Source of the DNA: Verrucomicrobium sp.
GTDB lineage: Bacteria > Verrucomicrobiota > Verrucomicrobiia > Methylacidiphilales > GAS474
Assembly: GCA_028283855.1 (NCBI GenBank)
Contig: JAPWJX010000003.1
Coordinates: forward strand, 248,001 to 312,000
Reading direction: 5' to 3'
Length of the DNA: 64,000 nucleotides
The translations under genes were made by a program, and so were the position numbers. Positions 25,016-33,077 of this stretch are shown one piece after another. The stretch's first letter is position 1. The number at the start of each line of letters is the position of its first letter. Below the pieces are notes generated by a model. It was not told the DNA's origin. It made no database searches and saw only the letters and a list, made by a program, of their open reading frames with translations.

Positions 25016-27034
25016 ATGAAGCCAATCACCGTCGCCGCCGTCTCCCTCAACCAAACGCCTCTCGATTGGAGCGGAAACCGGAACCGCATCCGCCAAGCCC
25101 TGCGCGAGGCGCGGCAGGCGGGCGCCTCCGTGGTCTGCCTGCCGGAGCTCTCCCTCACCGGCTACGGCTGCGAGGACGCCTTCCACGCGCGCGGCACCCA
25201 CGAAGCGGCGCTCCGCCTCCTGGAGGAGCTGCTGCCCGACACGAAAGGCCTTGTCGTCAGCCTGGGCCTTCCCCTGCTTTACAAAGGGGCCTTGTTCAAT
25301 ACGGTCTGCCTGGTCGTTGACGGCATCCCCGCGGGCCTCGTCGCCAAGCGCTTCCTGGCCGGCGACGGCATCCACTACGAGCCCCGGTGGTTCAAGCCGT
25401 GGCCGGAAGGGGTGCGCAAGGGCGTCTCCCTTGCCGGGCATGAGGTTCCCCTGGGGGATCTCCTCTTCGAAATCGGCGGCGTCCGCATCGGTTTTGAAAT
25501 CTGCGAGGACGCCTGGGTGGCGGCCCGGCCCGGGGCCCGGCTGGCCCTGCGCGGCATCGACCTGATCCTTAACCCGAGCGCGAGCCACTTCGCCTTCGGC
25601 AAACTGCGCATCCGCGAGCGGTTCGTCCTGGAGGGCAGCCGGGCGTTCAACGCCAGCTATGTCTATTCCAACCTGACGGGCAACGAGTCGGGCCGGGCGA
25701 TCTACGACGGCGGCAGCCTCATCGCCAGCGGCGGCAGCCTGGTGGCCCGGGGGCCGCGCCTTTCCTACCGGGACGTCGTCGTCACCACGGCGACCCTCGA
25801 CATCGACGCGACGCGGATGAGCCAAGCCCGCACCGCCAGCTACCGGCCCCACATCGAGCCCGGGGAGGATGATGCGGTGCGGATCGGCTTCGCCTGGCCC
25901 GCGCCTCCCTCCTCCCCCGCGACGTCCCCGTTCAAGGCGGAGGCCTGGGAGGACTCGCCCCGGCTCAAGGAGGAAGAGTTTACCCGGGCCGTGGCCCTGG
26001 GCCTCTTCGACTACCTGCGCAAGAGCCGGCTGAACGGATTCGTCGTCTCCCTGAGCGGCGGCGGCGACTCCTCGGCCATCGTCTGCCTCGTGCGGCAGAT
26101 GGTCGACCTGGCGATCCTCGACATCGGCCTCGACGGGCTGCGGGAAAAACTCGCCTACATCCCGGGAATTGCCGGGGCCTCCAACGCCCGGAGCCTGACG
26201 CGCCTGCTGCTGGCCACCGCCTATCAGGCAACGGAGCACAGCTCGGAAGAGACGCGGGCCGCGGCCCAGGCGATCGCCGGGGAGGCAGGGGCGACGCATC
26301 TCGAGCTGGACATCGCCCCGCTGGTCGACTCCTACACGCGCCTCGTCTCGGCGGGCCTGGGACAATCCCTGTCCTGGGAGGACGACGGACCCGCGCTGCA
26401 AAAAATCCAATCCCGCGTCCGCTCCCCGGGCATCTGGCTAGTCGCGGACCTGCGGCGGGCGATCCTTCTTTCCTCCAGCAACCGCTCGGAGGCGGCGGTG
26501 GGCCACGCCACGGTGGACGGCGACACTAGCGGCGGCTTGAGCCCCATCGCCGGCATCGACAAGGCGTTCCTGCGGCAATGGCTGCGGTGGGTGGAAACGG
26601 AAGGCCCGCGCGGAATCGGCCCCCTGCCCGCGCTGGCGGCCGTCAACCGGCAGCCACCCGCCGCCGAGCTGCGCCCCGCCGAAGACAGCCAAGCCGACGA
26701 GGACGACCTGATGCCCTACCCGGTGCTCGACTCGATCGAAAAGGCCGCGATCCGGGACAAGCTGGCTCCCGTGGAATGCTACCACCGCCTCCGGCGGGAG
26801 TTTCCGGCCCGTTCCGCCGGGGAAACGGCGGCCTGGGTGGATCGATTCTTCCGCCTTTGGTGCCGAAACCAATGGAAGCGGGAGCGCTACGCCCCGTCGC
26901 TCCACCTCGACGACGAAAACCTCGACCCCAAAACCTGGTGCCGTTTCCCGATCCTCTGCGGAGGGTTCGAGGAGGAGCTGGAGGAATTGCGGAAGACAGT
27001 CCAATCCCAGCAAGCCGAATTGGCCCTGCTCTAG
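25016..27034 (+). CDS. nadE: Glutamine-dependent NAD+ synthetase
   Basis: This 672-residue two-domain enzyme completes NAD biosynthesis by amidating nicotinic acid adenine dinucleotide with ammonia from glutamine. The N-terminal nitrilase-type glutaminase shows its triad: Glu44 in CLPELSLTGYG, Lys111 in LVAKRFLAGDG and Cys163 in FEICEDAW. The C-terminal synthetase carries the ATP-PPi motif LSGGGDSSAI (residues 346-355) and SSNRSEAAVGH. Length matches glutaminase-fused NadE enzymes. A terminator precedes it and a weaker one follows, so it is likely monocistronic. Confidence 0.95.
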   Translation: MKPITVAAVSLNQTPLDWSGNRNRIRQALREARQAGASVVCLPELSLTGYGCEDAFHARGTHEAALRLLEELLPDTKGLVVSLGLPLLYKGALFNTVCLVVDGIPAGLVAKRFLAGDGIHYEPRWFKPWPEGVRKGVSLAGHEVPLGDLLFEIGGVRIGFEICEDAWVAARPGARLALRGIDLILNPSASHFAFGKLRIRERFVLEGSRAFNASYVYSNLTGNESGRAIYDGGSLIASGGSLVARGPRLSYRDVVVTTATLDIDATRMSQARTASYRPHIEPGEDDAVRIGFAWPAPPSSPATSPFKAEAWEDSPRLKEEEFTRAVALGLFDYLRKSRLNGFVVSLSGGGDSSAIVCLVRQMVDLAILDIGLDGLREKLAYIPGIAGASNARSLTRLLLATAYQATEHSSEETRAAAQAIAGEAGATHLELDIAPLVDSYTRLVSAGLGQSLSWEDDGPALQKIQSRVRSPGIWLVADLRRAILLSSSNRSEAAVGHATVDGDTSGGLSPIAGIDKAFLRQWLRWVETEGPRGIGPLPALAAVNRQPPAAELRPAEDSQADEDDLMPYPVLDSIEKAAIRDKLAPVECYHRLRREFPARSAGETAAWVDRFFRLWCRNQWKRERYAPSLHLDDENLDPKTWCRFPILCGGFEEELEELRKTVQSQQAELALL

Positions 27035-27043
27035 AGAAAGATT

Positions 27044-27061
27044 GCGCGCCCCGCGCTTTTT
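27044..27061 (+). terminator. Possible intrinsic terminator after nadE
   Basis: GCGCG (27044-27048), loop CCC, CGCGC (27052-27056), then five Ts (27057-27061). It lies 10 bp after the nadE stop. The stem is short but entirely GC. The tRNA gene beyond it is on the opposite strand, so the element may end both transcripts. Confidence 0.45.
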
Positions 27062-27072
27062 GGCTTTCCCTG

Positions 27073-27159
27073 CGGGCAGGGAGGGATTCGAACCCCCGTT
27101 GGCCTTGCGGCCAAAGCGGTTTTCAAGACCGCCGCATTCAACCACTCTGCCACCTGCCC
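27073..27159 (-). tRNA. tRNA-Ser (anticodon TGA)
   Basis: Read on the minus strand, the acceptor GGGCAGG pairs with CCTGCCC. A D-arm (GCA...TGC), an anticodon arm with loop CTTGAAA (anticodon TGA) and the long serine-type variable arm (GGCCGCAAGGCC) follow. The T-arm contains GGTTCGAATCC, and the discriminator base is G. The length of 87 nt fits a class II tRNA. The CCA end is not encoded. It reads UCA and related serine codons. Confidence 0.93.
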
Positions 27160-27250
27160 CTGGCGGGAATGCCACTCACCCTGCCACCTCCTTTGCCCCA
27201 AAACGAGGGCAAAAAGTGGCCGCCGCGCCGCTTCTGCGCTACATTGGCCC

Positions 27251-28855
27251 ATGAAGGAGCCGCGCCGCCAAAGCATCCTGCGCGTCGACAACCGGAATGT
27301 GCCGGTCTCCAACCTCGGCAAGATCTTCTACCCCGAAACCGGATTCACGAAGGGCCAGGTCCTCGACTATTACGTCCGCATCGCGCCGGTTCTCCTGCCC
27401 CATCTCCGCAACCGGCCCCTGACGCTCAAGCGGTATCCGAACGGCGTGGCCGCCCCCTTCTTCTACGAAAAGGAGTGCCCCTCCCCCCGCCCCTCCTGGG
27501 TCGGCACCTGCGCGGTGAAGCGCCGCAAGAAGGCGGGAGAGGTCCATTACTGCCTGGCCAACAACCTGCCCACCCTCCTCTGGGCCGCGAATCTCGGCGA
27601 CTTGGAGCTGCACACCTTCCTGGCCACCTGCCGCGACGTGGAACGGCCCACGCAGGTCGTCTTCGACCTCGACCCGGGCGCGCCCGCCGACCTGGTCGAC
27701 TGCGCCGCCGTGGCCCTGCGGCTGCGCGCCCGCTGCGCCGCCCTGGGACTGGAGTGCTTCGCCAAAGTCTCCGGGTCAAAGGGCATCCAGGTTTCCATCC
27801 CGCTCAACACGCCGGCGGCGTATGAAACGACCGCGCCCTTCGCCCGCGCGCTGGCCGAGGCGCTGGTGCGGGAGACGCCGGAAAAGGTCGTCTCCAACAT
27901 GCGGAAGGACCTGCGCAAGGGGAAGGTGCTGGTCGACTGGAGCCAGAACTCGGCCCACAAGACGACGGTCTCCGTCTATTCCCTCCGCGCGAAGGACCGC
28001 CCCTACGTCTCCCTGCCCGTGACGTGGAAGGAGCTGGAGACCTGCGCGCGGACGGGGAAAAAGGCCCCGCTCTTCTTCGAGGCCGATGCCGCGCTGAAGC
28101 GGGTGTCGAAGCTGGGCGACCTCTTCGCCCCCGTCCTCACGCTCAAACAGAAGCTGCCGCGCGGCTGGGAGAAGAAGCTGGCCGCGCCGGCCGAGGAGGC
28201 CCCGGCCCCGAAGCGAAAGAAGCCCGCGCTGAAGGCCTACCGGAAGAAGCGGGACTTCGCCCGGACGGAGGAGCCGGAAAGCGGCGCGCCGAGCCCGCGC
28301 GGGAAGGACCCGCTCTTCGTCATCCAGAAACACGCGGCCTCCCACCTCCACTACGATTTCCGGCTGGAGATGGACGGCGTCCTCAAATCGTGGGCGGTGC
28401 CGAAAGGGCCCCCGACGCAAAAGGGCGTCCAGCGCCTGGCGATGGAGGTGGAGGACCACCCCATGGACTACGCCCGCTTCGAGGGGACGATCCCCCGGGG
28501 CCAATACGGCGGCGGCACGGTGATGGTGTGGGACATCGGCACCTGGCGGCTCTTGGACGGCGGATTGCGGCAGGGGAAGCTCCGCTTCGCCCTCGCGGGA
28601 AAGAAACTGCGGGGAGAGTGGTCTCTGGTCCGCATGCGGCGGGAGGGGGAAAAGCCCGCCTGGCTCCTCCTCAAAAGCGGCGCCGCCGCGCGCGCGATCG
28701 GCGCGAAGGCCGACGCCGCCTCCGCGCTCAGCGGCCGCTCGATGCAGGAGATCGGGGCGAAATCCCGATCCGTCTGGCAAAGCAACCGGGGCGGCGGCGC
28801 GGCGAAAGGCCCCTTCCGCGGCAAGATCCGCGCGCTGCTGGCGCAGCGGAGATAA
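27251..28855 (+). CDS. LigD-like protein: polymerase domain plus 3'-phosphoesterase, no ligase domain
   Basis: This 534-residue protein pairs two LigD modules. Residues 10-300 are an archaeo-eukaryotic-primase-type polymerase domain with the metal-binding FDLDPG (Asp139, Asp141) and SGSKGIQVSIPL. In the latter, Gln180 occupies a position that is His in the well-studied Pseudomonas enzyme. Residues 350-480 are the 3'-phosphoesterase domain, with His361, His367 and Asp369 in IQKHAASHLHYDFRLEMDG and SWAVPKGP. I find no ATP-dependent ligase KxDG core, so this is not a complete LigD. LigD works with Ku in bacterial end joining; no Ku gene is in the window. A separate ligase may be supplied elsewhere (inference). 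Confidence 0.9.
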   Translation: MKEPRRQSILRVDNRNVPVSNLGKIFYPETGFTKGQVLDYYVRIAPVLLPHLRNRPLTLKRYPNGVAAPFFYEKECPSPRPSWVGTCAVKRRKKAGEVHYCLANNLPTLLWAANLGDLELHTFLATCRDVERPTQVVFDLDPGAPADLVDCAAVALRLRARCAALGLECFAKVSGSKGIQVSIPLNTPAAYETTAPFARALAEALVRETPEKVVSNMRKDLRKGKVLVDWSQNSAHKTTVSVYSLRAKDRPYVSLPVTWKELETCARTGKKAPLFFEADAALKRVSKLGDLFAPVLTLKQKLPRGWEKKLAAPAEEAPAPKRKKPALKAYRKKRDFARTEEPESGAPSPRGKDPLFVIQKHAASHLHYDFRLEMDGVLKSWAVPKGPPTQKGVQRLAMEVEDHPMDYARFEGTIPRGQYGGGTVMVWDIGTWRLLDGGLRQGKLRFALAGKKLRGEWSLVRMRREGEKPAWLLLKSGAAARAIGAKADAASALSGRSMQEIGAKSRSVWQSNRGGGAAKGPFRGKIRALLAQRR

Positions 28856-28868
28856 ATGGGGGGAGCCG

Positions 28869-29501
28869 ATGCCGACGACCTTCCTCCTCTCTCCCGCGCG
28901 GCTCGACGGAAGGCGGGCGGCCCTTCTTTTCCACCCCCAGGCCGATTTCCCTTTGGCCCAGCGGTTGCGGGCGGGAAAGGTCCCGTTGGGGGAGGTCTTC
29001 AGCTTTCTCAGCGGCCTCTATTTTCGCGGGAAATACGCGTATGCCGCCCACTTCGGCACCGCGCTGGTCATCACCTCCAACCGGGGCCTGCTTCCCGCCC
29101 AGGAGCCGGTCGGGCTGGGGGAGCTTTCCCGCTTTTCCCGCGTGCCGATCGATCCCGCCGACCCGCGCTACCGCGGGCCGCTGGAGGCTAGCCTCGCGGC
29201 CGCCGCGGCCCAGGCGGGGACGGAAACCTCCTTTGTCCTCCTGGGGAGCCTGGCTACGGACAAATACACGGGAATCCTGCGCGCGGCCCTAGGCGCGCGG
29301 CTTCTCTTTCCCCCCGCTTTCCTGGGCCGGGGCGACATGAGCCGGGGCGCGCTGCTCCTCCGGCAGGCGGCTCTTTCGGAAGAGCTGGAATACGCCTCGA
29401 TCGCAGCCCTGCCTCCCCAGGCAAAAGCGCCGGCACCCCGCGCCGTCCCTGTGCAGAATGCAGCCGTACGAGGAGGCAGGCGCCTCCGCCGAGCTATTTA
29501 A
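28869..29501 (+). CDS. Conserved hypothetical next to the LigD-like gene
   Basis: I do not recognise a named family. The 210-residue product is soluble. Its N-terminal half includes a conserved-looking FSFLSGLYFRGKYAYAAHFG and ALVITSNRGLLP. The middle contains SFVLLGSLATDKYTG and LLFPPAFLGRGDMSRGALLL. The start lies 13 bp after the LigD-like stop, so the two are probably one transcript, which hints at a role connected with DNA repair or nucleotide handling (inference). The basic end (RGGRRLRRAI) could contact nucleic acid. Confidence 0.72.
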   Translation: MPTTFLLSPARLDGRRAALLFHPQADFPLAQRLRAGKVPLGEVFSFLSGLYFRGKYAYAAHFGTALVITSNRGLLPAQEPVGLGELSRFSRVPIDPADPRYRGPLEASLAAAAAQAGTETSFVLLGSLATDKYTGILRAALGARLLFPPAFLGRGDMSRGALLLRQAALSEELEYASIAALPPQAKAPAPRAVPVQNAAVRGGRRLRRAI

Positions 29502-29570
29502 AATTTACTGGGGGCCAATGGGTTACGGATATTTTTGGCTCCCTGGAACAGAGGATGCCCCCTGGGAGGG

Positions 29571-30167
29571 ATGAGCACGCACACCAACTATGCCATGCGC
29601 CGCAATCAGAACGTTGGCGCAGGCGAAAAGATCAAAGAGAAGGCCACGGCTCTCTACGAGAAAATGACCGGCCAGGATAAGGTCACCACGCTGGAAGATC
29701 TCTTTGTGGAGCAGCTGCAGGACCTTTACTCCGCCGAAACGCAGCTGATCGAAGCCCTGCCGAAGATGGCCGAGGCGGCAAACAATATCGAATTGCGCCG
29801 CGGCTTCCAAGTCCACTGGGAGGAGACAAAGGGCCACGCCCGCCGCTTGGAACAGATCCTTTCCCGCATGGGGAAGAGCGCCAAGGGCAAGACCTGCAAG
29901 GCGATGGAAGGCCTCATCAAGGAAGGCGGCGAGGCGATTTCCGAAAACGCCACCCCCGAGGTGAAGGACGCCGCCCTCATCGCCGCCGCGCAGCGCGTGG
30001 AGCATTATGAGATCGCCGGCTACGGAACCGTCCGCACCTACGCGGGCCTTTTGGGCGACGGCGTCGCGCAGAAAATGCTCCAGCAGACCCTCGACGAGGA
30101 AGGCGCGACCGACAAAAAGCTGACCGCCGCCTCCGAGAAGCTCAACGTCATGATTCCCATCTCCTAA
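29571..30167 (+). CDS. YciE/DUF892 ferritin-like protein
   Basis: This 198-residue protein belongs to the YciE/DUF892 family of ferritin-like four-helix proteins. It shows LEDLFVEQLQDLYSAETQLIEALPKMAEAA, split in two recognisable helices; HWEETKGHARRLEQI, with the expected metal-binding Glu and His positions; and RVEHYEIAGYGTVRTYA. The family is linked to stress and dormancy in many bacteria, with possible metal binding. I chose the ATG at 29571, which follows GGGAGGG closely; an upstream TTG in frame has no support. The transcript is ended by the terminator at 30178-30219. Confidence 0.88.
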   Translation: MSTHTNYAMRRNQNVGAGEKIKEKATALYEKMTGQDKVTTLEDLFVEQLQDLYSAETQLIEALPKMAEAANNIELRRGFQVHWEETKGHARRLEQILSRMGKSAKGKTCKAMEGLIKEGGEAISENATPEVKDAALIAAAQRVEHYEIAGYGTVRTYAGLLGDGVAQKMLQQTLDEEGATDKKLTAASEKLNVMIPIS

Positions 30168-30177
30168 ACCTCAACCC

Positions 30178-30219
30178 AAGGGGGACGGCATTTCACGATG
30201 CCGTCCCTCTTTTCTTTTT
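30178..30219 (+). terminator. Rho-independent terminator
   Basis: GGGACGGCAT (30182-30191) pairs with ATGCCGTCCC (30198-30207) across a 6-base loop. The T-rich run TTTTCTTTTT (30210-30219) follows, just after the DUF892 gene. Because its right arm contains an ATG in frame with the next gene, this hairpin also argues against using that ATG as the start. Confidence 0.85.
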
Positions 30220-30221
30220 CC

Positions 30222-31265
30222 ATGAATGCCTCCTCCTCCATACAGCCCGCCAAGCCGAACGCCGCCATGCAGGCCATCCTGGACGCGCACACGGCGATGG
30301 GGCCTCTGCCCATCGAGACGCTCACCCCGGAGCAGGCCCGCCTGATCCCGCTGCCGGACCGCGCCGCGATCGCCTATTACGGCCAGCATTTCACCAAGAA
30401 GGCGCTGGCTCCGCTGCCGCTGCCGGTGGGGGAGACGCGCCACCTCCTCATTCCCACGGCGGAGGGCCGCCTCGTGGCCCGCCTTTACACGCCGAAGGGG
30501 GAAGCCCCGGAGGAAGGCTGGCCGCTTGTCGTCTACTTCCACGGCGGCGGCTGGGTCCTGGCCAACCTAGACACCTACGACGCCTCCTGCCGCGCGCTCT
30601 GCAACGGCGCGGAGGCCATGGTCCTGGCCGTCCACTACCGGCAGGCTCCGGAGCATCCCTGGCCCGCCGCGATGAAGGACGCCTACGCCGCCTTCGAGTG
30701 GGCGGCGGCCCATGCCCCGGGCCTCGACGCCGACCCGAACCGGATCGCCGTGGCGGGGGAGAGCGCGGGGGGCAATCTGGCCGCCGTCGTCTCCCAGATC
30801 GCGCGGGACAAGGAGGCGCAGCTGCCGCTCCATCAGCTCCTCATCTATCCCGTCACCGACCTGCTCCACGGGATCGAAAGCCCCTCCGCGGAGGAGAACG
30901 CGGAGGCCCGCCCCCTCAACCGCGCCATGCTCCGCTGGTTCTACGGCCATTACGTGCCGGAGCGGGAAGACCGCAGCCATCCCTATATCTCCCCCCTTTA
31001 CGGCGAGACGGCGGGGCTGCCGCCCGCCACCGTCATCCTGGCCCAGATCGACCCCTTGCGAAGCGACGGGGAGGCCTACGCCGTGAAGATGGCCGAGGCC
31101 GACGTCCCCGTGACTCTCAAGATTTACGAGGGGGTGACGCACGAGTTCTTCGGCATGGCGGGCCTGATCCATGAGGCGACCGACGCCGTCGCCCTGGCGT
31201 CCAAGGAACTGCGCCAGGCCTTCGACGAGGCCTCGCGGGCGCTGGCCGACCTCGACGTCGAATAA
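30222..31265 (+). CDS. Alpha/beta hydrolase (HSL-type lipase/esterase)
   Basis: This 347-residue cytoplasmic esterase belongs to the hormone-sensitive-lipase-like alpha/beta hydrolases. The oxyanion motif FHGGGW is at residues 107-112 and the nucleophile Ser181 is in GESAGG. The acidic residue is in AQIDPLRSDGEAY and the His in VTHEFFGM. An N-terminal helical cap precedes the core. I chose the ATG at 30222 rather than 30198 because the latter lies inside the terminator hairpin of the preceding gene. The true substrate is unknown; short-chain esters are typical of the family. Confidence 0.88.
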   Translation: MNASSSIQPAKPNAAMQAILDAHTAMGPLPIETLTPEQARLIPLPDRAAIAYYGQHFTKKALAPLPLPVGETRHLLIPTAEGRLVARLYTPKGEAPEEGWPLVVYFHGGGWVLANLDTYDASCRALCNGAEAMVLAVHYRQAPEHPWPAAMKDAYAAFEWAAAHAPGLDADPNRIAVAGESAGGNLAAVVSQIARDKEAQLPLHQLLIYPVTDLLHGIESPSAEENAEARPLNRAMLRWFYGHYVPEREDRSHPYISPLYGETAGLPPATVILAQIDPLRSDGEAYAVKMAEADVPVTLKIYEGVTHEFFGMAGLIHEATDAVALASKELRQAFDEASRALADLDVE

Positions 31266-31319
31266 AACGCTTTCCGCTCCCCTTTCTGAACGGCGATTCA
31301 GCCTGGGCCCTTTCGCTTT

Positions 31320-33077
31320 TTAGGCGGCGCGGGCCAAGGCCGGCTCCGGCCGCGAAATTTCTTTCCGCGGGGCGCGGCCGCTGGCCGCCAGCAGTCGGCG
31401 CAGGGCCTCCAGCCGGGGACCGTAGACCTCGTGCCGCCGGTAGTCCTCCAGCGGCATCTCCAGCCGCTCCGCCCAGGTGCCGGAGCCGTAGCTGCCGGGC
31501 AGGTTGAAGCGCTGGAGGTTTCCCAGCATGTCGCTGGATAGGAGCGCCGCCAGCGCGCACGGGGATTCCAGCAGGGCGCGGTGGAAAGCCTCGAGCAACG
31601 GGGTGTCGAGCGCCTCCGGCGCGGGCGTCTCCGGATTCCAGCCCACCAGGGAAAGGAGGTTTTTCAAATCGCCCGCGGCGAAGCTGCCGGGGGTGCGGGC
31701 TCCCTCCGCCAGGTGCTTGTAGTAGGCGGCCAGCGGCGCGTGGTCGTGCGTGCCGTAGGCGGCCATGCTCAAAACGCGGCGGGCGGCCAGCGGCCGCAGG
31801 GAATTGTCCGGCAGCCGGTCGAACTCGATGAAGGAGAGCGTCGGCATGGCCAGTTCCTCGACGGTCTGCCGCATGTAGCCGGTCATGTCCTCCATCAGCT
31901 CTCCCACCAGGCCCATGTCCCCCGCCGCCTCCTGGAGGGCGGAGAGGATCTCCCGCCCCTGCAGCGCGTTCATCTGCGCCGTGTGGGGTTCCGCGTCGGA
32001 CCCGGGGACGAAGCGGGGCATCTTCCCGCCGGTGCGGGCCAGGATCTCCTCCACGGTAAGGCGGGAGAATTCCGTGTGCTGCGCGCCGCCCGCCCACGGC
32101 AGCATGTAGGCGCGGAAGTAGCCGCGCAGGTGGTCCAGGCGGCAGAGGTGGAAATAGCGCCGCTCCAGCGCCAGGCGCGCCTTGAGCCATTGGAAGCCTT
32201 CCGAGCGGTGGTTCTCCCAGCGGAAGGGCGGAAAGCCCCAGTTCTGCCCCCAGCGTTCGGAATCGGCGCTGGTGTCGAAGGAGCCCAGGGGCGGCGAGCC
32301 CATGTTCCACTCCAGGTCGAAGAGTTCCGGGCGGCTCCACGCGTCGACGCTGGCGCGGCTGACGCCGAAGGACATCTCCCCCATGAGGAGGACGCCCCGC
32401 TTCTCCGCGTAGGCGCGCGTGGCCCCCCACTGGCGGGCGGCGACCCATTGGATGTAGGCCAGGCCGTCCCGCGTCTCCTGGAGGATGGCGCGCTCCGGCG
32501 CCTGGCTCAGCCAGTTCTCCGCCGTGGCCGGCTTTTGGTGCTCGGGGCGCCATTCGGTCCAGTTGGCGTTGCCCTCATACTCCCAGGCCAGGAGGCGGAA
32601 AAGCGTGTAGGCGGGCAGCCAGGAGGCGTTTTCCTTTTGGAAACGGGCGAACTCCCGGGCCGGCGGGCTCTCCGCCGGTTGGGTGTTGAGAAAGTGGCGG
32701 TAGCTGGCCAGCAGGACGTGGATCTTCAGCGGCAGGACCGAGTTGTACTTCACGCGCCCCTGGCGGAGCCGCTCCAGCCAGGCCGCCGGAGCGGCCCGCT
32801 CCAGCCGCTCGCGCGGGATGAGGCCCGGCACCTCCTCCTCCGTCAGGGCCAGGAGGGCCGGGGAGAGGGCGGCGGAGCTGACGGGGTTGTAGGGGCTGTG
32901 GTCGCCGATCGTCTCATGGATGGGAAGGATCTGCAGGAAGGCAAATCCCATCTCCGCGCAGAAGTCGACCGCCTCCCGCACAGCCAGGGTGTCGCCGATG
33001 CCCGCATCCCCCTTCCGCCGCAGGGCGAAGGCCGGGACCAGGAGTCCGGCCCATTTCCGCTCCGGATCGATTCTCAT
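31320..33077 (-). CDS. malQ: 4-alpha-glucanotransferase (GH77, MalQ-type)
   Basis: This 585-residue enzyme belongs to GH77, which transfers alpha-1,4-glucan segments in maltodextrin and glycogen metabolism. The N-terminal WAGLLVPAFALR, then GIGD and LQILPIHETIGDHSPYNPVSS, fit the family. The nucleophile Asp315 lies in CRLDHLRGYFRAY and the third acidic residue in YGTHDH. The acid/base Glu393 lies in VGELMEDMT, where the more usual sequence is AEDLG, so the active-site loop diverges. It overlaps the upstream oxidoreductase by ATGA, indicating coupling. Cytoplasmic; no signal peptide. Confidence 0.88.
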   Translation of the reverse strand: MRIDPERKWAGLLVPAFALRRKGDAGIGDTLAVREAVDFCAEMGFAFLQILPIHETIGDHSPYNPVSSAALSPALLALTEEEVPGLIPRERLERAAPAAWLERLRQGRVKYNSVLPLKIHVLLASYRHFLNTQPAESPPAREFARFQKENASWLPAYTLFRLLAWEYEGNANWTEWRPEHQKPATAENWLSQAPERAILQETRDGLAYIQWVAARQWGATRAYAEKRGVLLMGEMSFGVSRASVDAWSRPELFDLEWNMGSPPLGSFDTSADSERWGQNWGFPPFRWENHRSEGFQWLKARLALERRYFHLCRLDHLRGYFRAYMLPWAGGAQHTEFSRLTVEEILARTGGKMPRFVPGSDAEPHTAQMNALQGREILSALQEAAGDMGLVGELMEDMTGYMRQTVEELAMPTLSFIEFDRLPDNSLRPLAARRVLSMAAYGTHDHAPLAAYYKHLAEGARTPGSFAAGDLKNLLSLVGWNPETPAPEALDTPLLEAFHRALLESPCALAALLSSDMLGNLQRFNLPGSYGSGTWAERLEMPLEDYRRHEVYGPRLEALRRLLAASGRAPRKEISRPEPALARAA

